In this document: positions 1 to 9,381 of the stretch, piece by piece
Numbering within the stretch: position 1 is the first letter of the stretch
Layout of the letters: each line of letters starts with the position of its first letter
Notes under the pieces: model-generated
Told to the model about the DNA's origin: nothing
Databases searched by the model: none
The model's input: only the letters and a program-made list of their open reading frames with translations
Program-made: the position numbers and the translations under genes
Assembly (NCBI GenBank): GCA_044223515.1
Contig: JBGALV010000004.1
Location: 37,925-101,924 of the forward strand
DNA length: 64,000 bases
Origin: SHVZ01 sp044223515
GTDB lineage: Bacteria > Pseudomonadota > Alphaproteobacteria > SHVZ01
Direction of reading: 5' to 3'

Positions 1-845
1 TTGTCCGGTACCTCGGCCTGGGCCCAGGGCTTGGCTTCGGGCTCGAAGCCGCCCATCACCAGGCCGCCGACCTCTTCCTTGTAGTAGATGTAGCCGTCCG
101 GATCGCGGAGCACCGGCAGGTTCGGTGTCACGCCGTCGATCTTGCGCGTGACGATGTAGAAGTGCTCGGCTGAAAACAACGGCACGGTCACGCCGGCGAG
201 CTTGCCGACCTGACGCGACCATTGCCCGGCGCAGTTCACCACCACCTCGCAACTCACGTCGCCTTGGTCGGTGCGGACGCCATGGATGCGCCCGTTTCGG
301 AGATCGAAGCCGATGACCTTCACGCCTTCGACCAGCTTGGCGCCGCCGGTGCGCGCGCCCTTGGCCAGCGATTGTGTGAGATCGGTCGGGTTCGCCTTGC
401 CGTCGCCTGGCAGCCACACCGCGCCGACGAGGTCGTCGGTCCGCATCAGCGGCCACAGCTTGCCGGCTTCGCTCGGCGAGATCAGATGCGCCTCGACGCC
501 GAAGCTGCGCGCGGTCGCGACATTGCGCTTCAGCATCGTCATGCGTTCGGGGGTGCGCGCGACGGTGACGGCACCGCATTCCTTCCAGCCGGTCGCGGCA
601 CCGGTCTCGGCCTCGAGCTTCGAGTAGAGCTCGATGCCGTAGCGGCTCATGCGAGTCATCGACCGCGTGCCGCGCAGCTGGCCGATCAGGCCGGCCGCAT
701 GCCAGGTGGTGCCAGAGGTGAGGCGCCCCTTCTCGAGCAGAAGCACGTCGCTCCAGCCGAGCTTGGTCAGATGATAGGCGACGCTGCAGCCGACGATGCC
801 GCCGCCGACGATGACGACTCGGGCTTGGGAGGGAAGTGGGGACAT
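1..845 (-). CDS. FAD-dependent oxidoreductase, dimethylglycine/sarcosine dehydrogenase type (3' part outside window)
   Basis: The minus strand is open from the ATG at 845 to the window edge, giving the first 281 residues of a longer protein. The N-terminus carries the dinucleotide-binding fingerprint VVIVGGGIVGCSVAYHL followed by SGTTWHAAGLIGQLR, and later DGKANPTDLTQSLAKGAR and AEHFYIVT. This order is typical of the DAO-fold FAD domain of dimethylglycine/sarcosine dehydrogenases, which demethylate N-methylated glycines and often have a C-terminal folate-binding GcvT domain. That C-terminal half is not in the window, so the exact substrate cannot be fixed. It is divergent from the CcsA-like gene 84 bases away. 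Confidence 0.85.
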   Translation of the reverse strand, partial: MSPLPSQARVVIVGGGIVGCSVAYHLTKLGWSDVLLLEKGRLTSGTTWHAAGLIGQLRGTRSMTRMSRYGIELYSKLEAETGAATGWKECGAVTVARTPERMTMLKRNVATARSFGVEAHLISPSEAGKLWPLMRTDDLVGAVWLPGDGKANPTDLTQSLAKGARTGGAKLVEGVKVIGFDLRNGRIHGVRTDQGDVSCEVVVNCAGQWSRQVGKLAGVTVPLFSAEHFYIVTRKIDGVTPNLPVLRDPDGYIYYKEEVGGLVMGGFEPEAKPWAQAEVPD

Positions 846-929
846 GACCTCATTAGGTGCGGATTCCGGTCGCCCAGGCAACGGACATCGCTCTTGCGTT
901 CAGGCTGGCCCTGAGGCTCCTATGCGCTC

Positions 930-1778
930 ATGCATTCCTCGATCGCCTTCAGCCTCGCGGCCGTCGCCGCGCTCCTGCCGGCTGCCGTCGTCGGTTGGCT
1001 GGGCCGCGGGCGGGACGGGCTGTGGTGGGCAACGACGGCGCTGGCCGTGGCCGGAACCGGCGCCTGGGCGCTCGCGCAGATCGAGGATGCCTGGCGTGCC
1101 GGCCTTTCGGTCGCGCTCTGGGTCACCATCGCCGCCTCGACCGCGCTGTTCGCAACGCTCGCCGCTGCGGCCCGGGAGGCATGGCGGCTGATGCCGCTGC
1201 TGTTCTCCTACCTGGCGATCCTGGGCGTGCTGGCGACGGTCTGGCAGGGGGTGCCGGAGCCTCGCGTCCCTGGTCCTTACGGATCCTGGATCCTGGTCCA
1301 TATCGTCGTATCGGTCGCGACATACGCGCTCGTGACGATCGCCGGCGTCGCCGGCCTGGCGGTCGCGTTGCAGGAGCAGGCGCTCAAGGCCAAGCGGCCG
1401 ACCCGTCTAAGCCGTCTGCTGCCGTCCGTCGCCGAGTCGGAAGGGCTGGAGGTCGGCCTCCTGGGTGCGGCGGAGGCGGTGCTGGGGCTGGGCGTTCTCA
1501 CCGGTATCGCCGCCCATTACCTGGCGACGGGGCGCTTGGTCGCCTTCGACCATAAGACCGTGCTGTCTCTGGCGGCCTTCGCCGTGATCGGCGCGCTGCT
1601 GTTTGCTCACAAGCGCGTGGGTCTGCGCGGCCGCCGCGCGGCCCGCATCGCGCTGTGCGCCTGGCTTCTGCTGACCTTGGCGTATCCGGGCGTGAAGTTC
1701 GTCACGTCCGTCCTCATGGCGAATCGTGCTGCGGCGCAGCAAAGTTCTTGCTTGGTCGAGGTCCCGACGCTAGCCTGA
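930..1778 (+). CDS. CcsA/HemX-like cytochrome c assembly membrane protein
   Basis: The 282-residue protein is almost entirely hydrophobic, with about eight predicted membrane segments. The central part reads HIVVSVATYALVTIAGVAGL with a following VALQEQALK, and the C-terminal part FDHKTVLSLAAFAVIGALLF. These resemble the cytochrome c assembly (CcsA/YpjD/HemX) family, whose members handle heme at the inner membrane. No second gene of a cytochrome c maturation system is adjacent, so this is probably the stand-alone YpjD-like form often found in proteobacteria. The heme role is inferred from family membership. The start at 930 gives a short N-terminus leading directly into the first membrane helix. 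Confidence 0.75.
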   Translation: MHSSIAFSLAAVAALLPAAVVGWLGRGRDGLWWATTALAVAGTGAWALAQIEDAWRAGLSVALWVTIAASTALFATLAAAAREAWRLMPLLFSYLAILGVLATVWQGVPEPRVPGPYGSWILVHIVVSVATYALVTIAGVAGLAVALQEQALKAKRPTRLSRLLPSVAESEGLEVGLLGAAEAVLGLGVLTGIAAHYLATGRLVAFDHKTVLSLAAFAVIGALLFAHKRVGLRGRRAARIALCAWLLLTLAYPGVKFVTSVLMANRAAAQQSSCLVEVPTLA

Positions 1779-1796
1779 CCAAATCCTGAGCACTTA

Positions 1797-1820
1797 AGGC
1801 ATCTGCCTAAATGTTAGGCA
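1797..1820 (+). promoter_or_regulatory. overlapping inverted repeats around the dusB start codon
   Basis: TGCCTAA (1804-1810) and TTAGGCA (1814-1820) form a perfect 7-base inverted repeat with the dusB ATG (1811-1813) as its loop. A second, mutually exclusive pairing, AGGC (1797-1800) with GCCT (1805-1808), includes the only weak AAGG-like ribosome-binding sequence. The arrangement could act as a translational switch or as an operator. No function is shown. Confidence 0.45.
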
Positions 1821-2800
1821 TAAATATCGGCCCGGTTCGCCTCGAGGATCCGGTGATCCTCGCCCCGTTGTCCGGGGTCACGGACATGCCTTTCCGCCGC
1901 GTGGTGAAGCAATGCGGTGCCGGCCTTGTCGTGTCCGAGATGATCGCCAGCGAGGCGATGGTCCGCGAGAGCCGGAAGACTATGCTCATGGTCAAGCGCG
2001 CCGAGGGCGACGGGCCGATGTCGGTCCAGCTCGCCGGCTGCGAGCCGCATGTGATGGCCGAGGCCGCGCGCCTCAATGAGGATCTTGGCGCCGACATCAT
2101 CGACATCAACATGGGCTGCCCGGTGAAGAAGGTCGTGAACGGGTATGCCGGCTCCGCCCTGATGCGCGAAGAGGACAAGGCCCAGCGCATCATCGAGGCG
2201 ACCGTGAATGCCGTTAAAGTGCCGGTGACACTGAAGATGCGGACCGGCTGGGATCATGACAGCCGCAACGCGCCGAAGCTCGCCAGGATCGCCGAGAACG
2301 CCGGCATCAAGATGGTGACGATCCACGGCCGCACCCGCTGCCAGATGTATGAGGGCGAGGCCGACTGGGCTTTCGTGCGCCAGGTGAAGGAGACGGTGAA
2401 GATCCCGGTGATCGTCAACGGCGACATCACCACGCTCGAAGCGGCCGAGCAGGCGCTGGCGCAGTCCGGCGCCGACGGCGTGATGATCGGGCGCGGCACC
2501 TACGGCAAACCATGGTTCATCCACCAGGCGACGCAGTATCTTCGTAACGGCGTGCGTCTCCCCGACCCGTCGCTCGAACGCCAGCTCCAGATCATGATCG
2601 AGCACGTCGAGGCGATGCTCCTCCACTACGGCGTCCAGACCGGCATCAAGATCGCGCGCAAGCACATCGGCTGGTACTCGAAGGGGCTGCCCGGCTCCGC
2701 GGAGTTCCGCTCCGAGATCAACCGTTCGATGGACCCGGCCGAAGTGTTCGCGATGGTCCAGCGCTTCTACGAGCCTCTGCTCGAGCGGCGGGCCGCATGA
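1811..2800 (+). CDS. dusB: tRNA-dihydrouridine synthase B (NifR3 family)
   Basis: This 329-residue flavoenzyme reduces specific uridines in the tRNA D-loop to dihydrouridine, using NADPH and FMN. The TIM-barrel landmarks are all present: LAPLSGVTDMPFRR near residue 18, the catalytic cysteine C103 in INMGCPVKKV, the FMN/substrate-contact motif VTLKMRTGWD, TIHGRTR, IPVIVNGDI, and the phosphate-binding GADGVMIGRG. Length is normal for DusB. Its stop overlaps the ntrB start by 4 bases, reproducing the well-known alphaproteobacterial nifR3-ntrB-ntrC operon. The start codon lies inside an inverted repeat and has no strong Shine-Dalgarno sequence. Confidence 0.95.
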   Translation: MLGINIGPVRLEDPVILAPLSGVTDMPFRRVVKQCGAGLVVSEMIASEAMVRESRKTMLMVKRAEGDGPMSVQLAGCEPHVMAEAARLNEDLGADIIDINMGCPVKKVVNGYAGSALMREEDKAQRIIEATVNAVKVPVTLKMRTGWDHDSRNAPKLARIAENAGIKMVTIHGRTRCQMYEGEADWAFVRQVKETVKIPVIVNGDITTLEAAEQALAQSGADGVMIGRGTYGKPWFIHQATQYLRNGVRLPDPSLERQLQIMIEHVEAMLLHYGVQTGIKIARKHIGWYSKGLPGSAEFRSEINRSMDPAEVFAMVQRFYEPLLERRAA

Positions 2801-3911
2801 AGGCGACGGCGCTCCGTCAGCGCCGCGTGCCGGAGCCGGACGGCTCTTCGCTGCTCAACGCGCTGCCTCATCCGGTGCTTGCGGTCGACGAGGACAGCGG
2901 GATCCGCATGGCAAACCTCGCGGCCGAGCAATTCCTGGCAGCGAGCTGGTCGACCTTGGCCGGCCGCTCGATCGCAGACTTCCTCCCGGCCGGCAGTCCC
3001 ATCCTCGGCTTGATCGAGCAGGTTCGCGAGATCGGCGGCAGCGTTTCTGAGTATGGCCTCTCGATCGAGACGCCGCGGATCAAGAGCCATGTCGTCACTG
3101 CAGAGATCGCGGCAATGTCCGAGCATCCGGGCTGGGTCGCGATCTCGCTGCACGAGCGTTCCATCGCGCTCAAGATCGATCGCCAGCTCGTCCATCGCGG
3201 CGCCGCGCGCTCGCTGACGGCGATGGCGGCGATGCTCGCGCACGAGGTGAAGAACCCGCTGTCCGGCATCCGCGGCGCGGCCCAGCTCCTGGAGCAGGGT
3301 GCGAGCGAGGACGACCAGACGTTGACGCAGCTGATTTGCGACGAGACCGACCGCATCTGCGCGCTGGTCGACCGCATGGAGGCGTTCTCCGACGGACGGC
3401 CCGTACCGCGCGGACCGGTCAACATCCATCGCGTGCTCGAGCATGTGAAGCGTCTCGCCGAAGCCGGCTTCGGCCGCAACGTCCGCTTCGTCGAGCGTTA
3501 CGATCCATCGCTGCCGCCGGCACTCGGCAACCGCGATCAGCTGATCCAGGTGTTCCTGAACCTCGTCAAGAACGCGGCCGAGGTCGTTCAGCCCGGGGAG
3601 GGCGAGATCGTGCTGCAGACGGCGTATCAGCACGGCGTTCGCCTTGCGATCCCCGGCGGGGCCGCCCCGCTCCGCCTGCCGCTCGTCGTCTCGGTCCAGG
3701 ACAATGGCGGCGGCATCCCCGAGGACATCCGCCCGCATCTGTTCGATCCGTTCGTCACGACTAAGGTGAACGGCACCGGGCTCGGCCTGGCGCTGGTCGC
3801 CAAGATCGTCGGCGATCATGGCGGCGTCATCGAGTTCGACAGCCAGAACGGGCGCACCGTCTTCCGCGTGTTGCTGCCGGTGGCCGCAGGCAGCGAGGAG
3901 ATGGACGACGC

Positions 3912-3915
<4 letters not shown>
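2797..3915 (+). CDS. ntrB: nitrogen-regulation sensor histidine kinase NtrB
   Basis: This is a cytosolic sensor kinase/phosphatase of 372 residues with no membrane segment. A PAS-like domain occupies roughly residues 18-125. It is followed by the dimerisation and phosphotransfer box AAMLAHEVKNPLSGIRGAAQ with phospho-acceptor His149, and a C-terminal HATPase domain with the N-box LVKNAAEVV, the G1 box DNGGGIP and the G2 box TGLGLALV. NtrB phosphorylates NtrC under nitrogen limitation and is controlled by PII proteins. It overlaps dusB upstream and ntrC downstream by 4 bases each, so the three are probably translated together. Confidence 0.95.
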
Positions 3916-5359
<1,444 letters not shown>

Positions 5360-5363
<4 letters not shown>

Positions 5364-6241
5364 ACGGCCTTTGCCGGACGCGCGCGCACCGTCTCGCGGT
5401 GCAGGATGTACAGGCCGCTGGACGCGATGATCGCAACGCCGATCAGCATCGTCGAGGACGCGGTCTCGCCGAAGATGAAGTAGCCGAAGCCCAGGCTGAA
5501 GAAGATTGCGGTGTACTCGAAAGGCGCCAGCACCGAGACCTGGCCCCATCGGAACGCCTCGACCATGACGTATTGAGCACTGCCGCCGAGGAATCCGATC
5601 AGGATCAGCAGCAGCAGATGCTCGAATGTCGGTGTGATCCAGAGGAACGGCATCATCGCGCCGCAGACGATCGCGGCGGCGATCGAGAAGTAGAAGACGA
5701 TCGCCGCATTCGACTCCGTCGTCGACAACCGGCGGATGACGATGACCGCGAAGGAATAGAAGAATGCCGCGCCGAGGGCGATGAACCCGACCGGGTCGAG
5801 GACGCCCGAGCCCGGATTGACGACCAGCATGACGCCGAGGAAGCCGACCATGACCGCGCTCCATCGGCGCCAGCCGACGTGCTCGCCGAGCATCGGTACC
5901 GAGAGCGCGGTGATGAACAGGGGGCCCGCAAAGCCGATCGCCACCACGTCGGCGAGCTTCATGTGGGCGAAGGAGTAGAAGAACATCAGCAGCGCCGCGA
6001 TCCCGACCCCCGACCGTGCCGCATGGCCGGCGAGATTCCGGGTCTTGAGGATCCTGATGCCGCCGCGAGCCGCGACCATCACGCCGATCGGGACCAGCGC
6101 GAACAGGCTTCGGAAGAACGCCACCTGGAACGGGTGATAGGTCTGCGACAGCGCCTTCACCAGCGCGTCCATGACGCAGAAGATGGCGACCGACAGCACC
6201 ATGAAGGCGATGCCGCGGAGCGGGGACTGGGGCGCCGACAT
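5360..6241 (-). CDS. EamA-type drug/metabolite exporter
   Basis: The 293-residue protein has about ten hydrophobic segments arranged as two EamA repeats. The first begins GIAFMVLSVAIFCVMDALVK and the second starts near VGFIALGAAFFYSFAVIVIR. This is the standard layout of the 10-TMS drug/metabolite transporter superfamily, inner-membrane exporters or antiporters of small metabolites. The substrate cannot be predicted. The gene is convergent with ntrC and divergent from the Atm1-type exporter, 91 bases away. No co-transcribed neighbour points to a substrate. Confidence 0.88.
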
Positions 6242-6332
6242 GGGCGCACTATGTCTGATCTCTCAAGGCTTTCCGATCTCCTTCTGAGCAGGCTGGCTAA
6301 GGCCGGCAAAGCTTGCTAACCGTTTAGGCCAC

Positions 6333-8159
6333 ATGGACATCCCCGTTCCCGCTCAGGCCGCGCCGGAAACCCCCGCGCCTCCAAACCGCACCGACCGCGA
6401 CACCATCAGGTTCCTTCTCCCGCATGTCTGGCCGAAGGGCGAGCCGGAACTCCGCGCGCGCGTGCTCGTCTCGCTGCTGCTGCTGCTCGCCGCCAAGTAT
6501 GCGACCGTCAATGTCCCCATTCTCTACAAAGGGGCAGTCGATGCGCTGAGCGCCGGAGCGGCCCATGCGATCACGGTCCCGGTGTCGCTGATCCTGGGAT
6601 ACGGCCTGCTCCGAGTGATGGCGTCGGCGTCGGCAGAGCTCCGCGATGCTGTATTCGCGAAGGTTGGCCAACGGGCCATCCGTTCGCTCGGGCTCGCTAC
6701 CTTCCGGCACCTGCACGCTCTGTCGCTCCGATTCCACCTCGAGCGCCAGACGGGTGGTCTTTCCCGCGTGATCGAGCGCGGCACCACCGGCATCGACACG
6801 CTGCTCTCCTACCTCGTCTTCATGATCCTGCCGACCTTCGTCGAGATGGCGTTGGTCTGCGGCATCCTCTGGGGCCTCTACGACGTCACCTATGCCGGCG
6901 TCACCTTCGCGACGATCGTCGCCTACATCGCCTACACGCTGACGATCACCGAGTGGCGGACCAAGTACCGGCGCCAGATGAACGAGACCGAGGAGGAGGC
7001 CCACGCCAAGGCGATCGACAGCCTGCTCAACTACGAGACGGTCAAGTATTTCGGCAACGAGGACCACGAGGCGCGCCGCTTCGACAAAGCGCTGGAGCGT
7101 TACGAGCGGGCCTCGGTCAAGTCGGCGACGACGCTCTCGATCCTGAACGTCGGCCAGGGCTTCATCATCGCCATCGGCGCCACCATGATCATGATCATGG
7201 CGGGCCACGGCGTCGCCGACGGCACCATGACGGTCGGTGACTTCGTGCTGGTGAACGCCTATTTGATCCAGCTCTACCTGCCGCTCAACTTCCTCGGCAA
7301 CGTCTATCGGCAGATCAAGCAGTCGATCCTCGACATGGAGAAGATGTTCCAGCTGCTCGACGTCGAGCGGGAGGTTGCCGATCCGCCTGGAGCGCCAGCG
7401 CTGATGGTTTCGGGCGGCCGGATCGAGTTCAAGCGTGTCGGATTTTCCTACGAGCGCGAGCGCCAGATCCTCAAGGACGTGAGTTTTTCGGTCGAGCCAG
7501 GATCGACGGTGGCGATCGTCGGTCCGAGCGGCGCCGGCAAGTCGACGATCAGCCGGCTTCTGTTCCGTTTCTACGACGTGAGCTCGGGGGCGATCCTGAT
7601 CGACGGCCAGGACATCAGAAGCGTCACCCAGGCAAGCCTGCGCGCCGCGATCGGCATCGTTCCGCAGGACACGGTGCTGTTCAACGACACGATCTACTAC
7701 AACATCGCCTATGGCCGTCCCGACGCATCGCCGGAAGAGGTGAGGGAGGCGGCGCGGCTGGCCCAGATCCAGCGCTTCGTCGAGAGCCTGCCCGCCGGCT
7801 ACGACACCATGGTCGGCGAACGAGGGCTGAAGCTTTCGGGCGGCGAGAAGCAGCGTGTCGCGATCGCGCGCACGTTGCTCAAGCATCCGTCGATCTTCCT
7901 GTTCGACGAGGCGACCTCGGCGCTCGACACGCATACGGAGAAGGAGATCCAGGCGTCCTTGCGCGAAGTCTCGCGGAGCCGGACGACCCTGGTGATAGCG
8001 CATCGTCTCTCGACGGTGATCGACGCGGACCAGATCCTGGTGCTGGAGCAGGGTCGCGTCGTCGAGCGCGGACGGCATGCCGAACTGCTGGCGATGGGGG
8101 GCCTCTATGCGTCGATGTGGCGGCGCCAGCAGGAAGCGGCTCGCGAAGGGCTCGTCTGA
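6333..8159 (+). CDS. Atm1/HMT1-type ABC exporter, permease fused to ATPase
   Basis: This half-transporter of 608 residues has an N-terminal six-helix exporter domain (about residues 30-330) and a C-terminal ATPase with Walker A GPSGAGKST, Q-loop GIVPQDTVLF, signature LSGGEKQR, Walker B SIFLFDEATSALD and H-loop VIAHRLST. The segment NYETVKYFGNE in the membrane domain is a recognised mark of the Atm1/ABCB7 family. That family exports glutathione-linked sulfur species or metal-glutathione complexes and supports iron-sulfur and heavy-metal homeostasis. The protein presumably works as a homodimer in the inner membrane. No substrate gene is linked to it. Confidence 0.9.
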   Translation: MDIPVPAQAAPETPAPPNRTDRDTIRFLLPHVWPKGEPELRARVLVSLLLLLAAKYATVNVPILYKGAVDALSAGAAHAITVPVSLILGYGLLRVMASASAELRDAVFAKVGQRAIRSLGLATFRHLHALSLRFHLERQTGGLSRVIERGTTGIDTLLSYLVFMILPTFVEMALVCGILWGLYDVTYAGVTFATIVAYIAYTLTITEWRTKYRRQMNETEEEAHAKAIDSLLNYETVKYFGNEDHEARRFDKALERYERASVKSATTLSILNVGQGFIIAIGATMIMIMAGHGVADGTMTVGDFVLVNAYLIQLYLPLNFLGNVYRQIKQSILDMEKMFQLLDVEREVADPPGAPALMVSGGRIEFKRVGFSYERERQILKDVSFSVEPGSTVAIVGPSGAGKSTISRLLFRFYDVSSGAILIDGQDIRSVTQASLRAAIGIVPQDTVLFNDTIYYNIAYGRPDASPEEVREAARLAQIQRFVESLPAGYDTMVGERGLKLSGGEKQRVAIARTLLKHPSIFLFDEATSALDTHTEKEIQASLREVSRSRTTLVIAHRLSTVIDADQILVLEQGRVVERGRHAELLAMGGLYASMWRRQQEAAREGLV

Positions 8160-8192
8160 CGGCCTTTCAGCTCTCGCGCTAAAGAGCGGGGG

Positions 8193-8705
8193 TCAGCCGA
8201 ACTTTTTGGTTGCCTGCAGGAGTGCGGACAGCACCTCGGCTTCGGTCGCTCCGCCCTGGCCGGTGATGTGCTGGCCGAGGATCACGTAGAGCGCGTCGAC
8301 GTGCAGCGTGATGATCTCGAGATGGACCTTCGTCACGTTCTTGAGGCCGCGCACGTAGTCGTTCAGCGACTTCGCCACCTGGGTCAGCAGGGGGAAGTCG
8401 AAGGTGCCGCCGAGGCCCTTGATCTCGAGCGAGTCCTTCTCGGCAGTCCGGAGGAACCCCGGAATCGACATGCCGTCATCCGCAACCGCAATCGCGGCGT
8501 CCCGCAGGTCCTTCAGCTTTTTGCCGACCGAGACGACGAACTTGTCCTTGGAATTGTGGACGACCTTCTCGAGTTGGATCATCTCCGAGGATGTCAGCTC
8601 GACCGAGAAACCCTTCTTGTAGTTGACCGCCCGCTTCCGGAGTTCTCCGGTCGGCTGGATGATCTGGACCTTGGACTTGCCTGGAGGACGGCTCCGCCCG
8701 GTCAT
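8193..8705 (-). CDS. conserved hypothetical protein coupled to a receiver protein
   Basis: I do not recognise a named family for this 170-residue protein. The N-terminal 20 residues are basic, and the rest looks largely helical, with a final amphipathic stretch near VHLEIITLHVDALYVILGQH. There is no signal peptide or membrane helix. Its start codon overlaps the stop of the upstream receiver gene by one base (TGATG on the minus strand), which implies translational coupling. A partner or output role for the receiver is the simplest inference. It lacks the HPt signature expected of a histidine phosphotransferase. Confidence 0.6.
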   Translation of the reverse strand: MTGRSRPPGKSKVQIIQPTGELRKRAVNYKKGFSVELTSSEMIQLEKVVHNSKDKFVVSVGKKLKDLRDAAIAVADDGMSIPGFLRTAEKDSLEIKGLGGTFDFPLLTQVAKSLNDYVRGLKNVTKVHLEIITLHVDALYVILGQHITGQGGATEAEVLSALLQATKKFG

Positions 8706-9190
8706 CAGCTGCGCCGATTAGGTCCGGAATATGCCTGCTGCCGCCGGCGGCGGTCAGGGCCGAAATACTCCGGCGAATTGACGAAAGCGCGCGGACGCGC
8801 AATCACCGCCGCGATGCGGCGATAGAGCGAATCGACGGTGAACGGCTTCGCCAGGAACTCCGTCACGCCCTTGTCGCGGGCCTCGGTCACGTACTCGGAC
8901 TCCGAGCGTGCCGTCAGCATGATCACCGGCATCAGCCGGTCGAGCGATTCCGCGCTGTGACGGATGTAGTCGACGAGCTGAATTCCCGACTCGGGCTCGA
9001 GCTCGCGTTCCGTGATGACGATGTCGATCTCGCCTTCGCGGAGCGCCGCCTTTGCCTTCGTCGAGTCGACGGCGCGGCGGATCGCGGTCGTGCCGAGCAT
9101 TCGCAAAATGTCCTCAAGCATCTGCGCCGACAGCGAATTGTTGTCGACGATGAGGAACCGAACCTTGCTGAAGTCGATCTTCTCGGCCAT
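8705..9190 (-). CDS. CheY-like receiver protein with Glu at the phospho-acceptor position
   Basis: The 161-residue protein is a single receiver domain (about residues 10-125) with a basic tail. The first strand is FLIVDNN, so only one of the two usual acidic-pocket residues is acidic. The expected phospho-acceptor Asp after strand 3 is Glu61 in DIVITERELEPESG. The conserved Thr (VIMLTA) and Lys (FLAKPF) are kept. The C-terminus contains two GPDRR/GPNRR-like repeats, EYFGPDRRRR and YSGPNRR, of a type that recurs in alphaproteobacterial receiver proteins. Glu in place of Asp often mimics a permanently active receiver. It is coupled to the unknown protein that follows it. Confidence 0.8.
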   Translation of the reverse strand: MAEKIDFSKVRFLIVDNNSLSAQMLEDILRMLGTTAIRRAVDSTKAKAALREGEIDIVITERELEPESGIQLVDYIRHSAESLDRLMPVIMLTARSESEYVTEARDKGVTEFLAKPFTVDSLYRRIAAVIARPRAFVNSPEYFGPDRRRRQQAYSGPNRRS

Positions 9191-9349
9191 TCCCGTCCCG
9201 GACCTAAACGGTTCTTCCCTTTTGGGGATGTCCGTGCTGGCCGGAGAGTTTAGCGAAATCCGAGGGCGAGGCTAGGGGGAGCGAGGCTCGAGCGGGATTT
9301 GTCACGATTCTCCCGTTCGTTAACCGATGGCGCCGGCTGACCGGCTGCG

Positions 9350-9355
9350 TATACT
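9350..9355 (+). promoter_or_regulatory. possible -10 element for the E1-ald-pot block
   Basis: TATACT lies 27 bases before the E1 start codon at 9382, in a 190-base intergenic region that is less GC-rich than its surroundings. A strong ribosome-binding site (AAGGGGAGAAACC) follows before the ATG. No convincing -35 hexamer is seen at 17 bases, so this is a weak proposal. Confidence 0.3.
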
Positions 9356-9381
9356 CCCGGTCGCGCGCAAGGGGAGAAACC

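Noticed and set aside
6324..8078. Long minus-strand open frame antisense to the Atm1-type exporter
   Set aside because: It is a shadow of a GC-rich gene in the opposite frame; no domain is recognisable and the sense gene has all ABC motifs.
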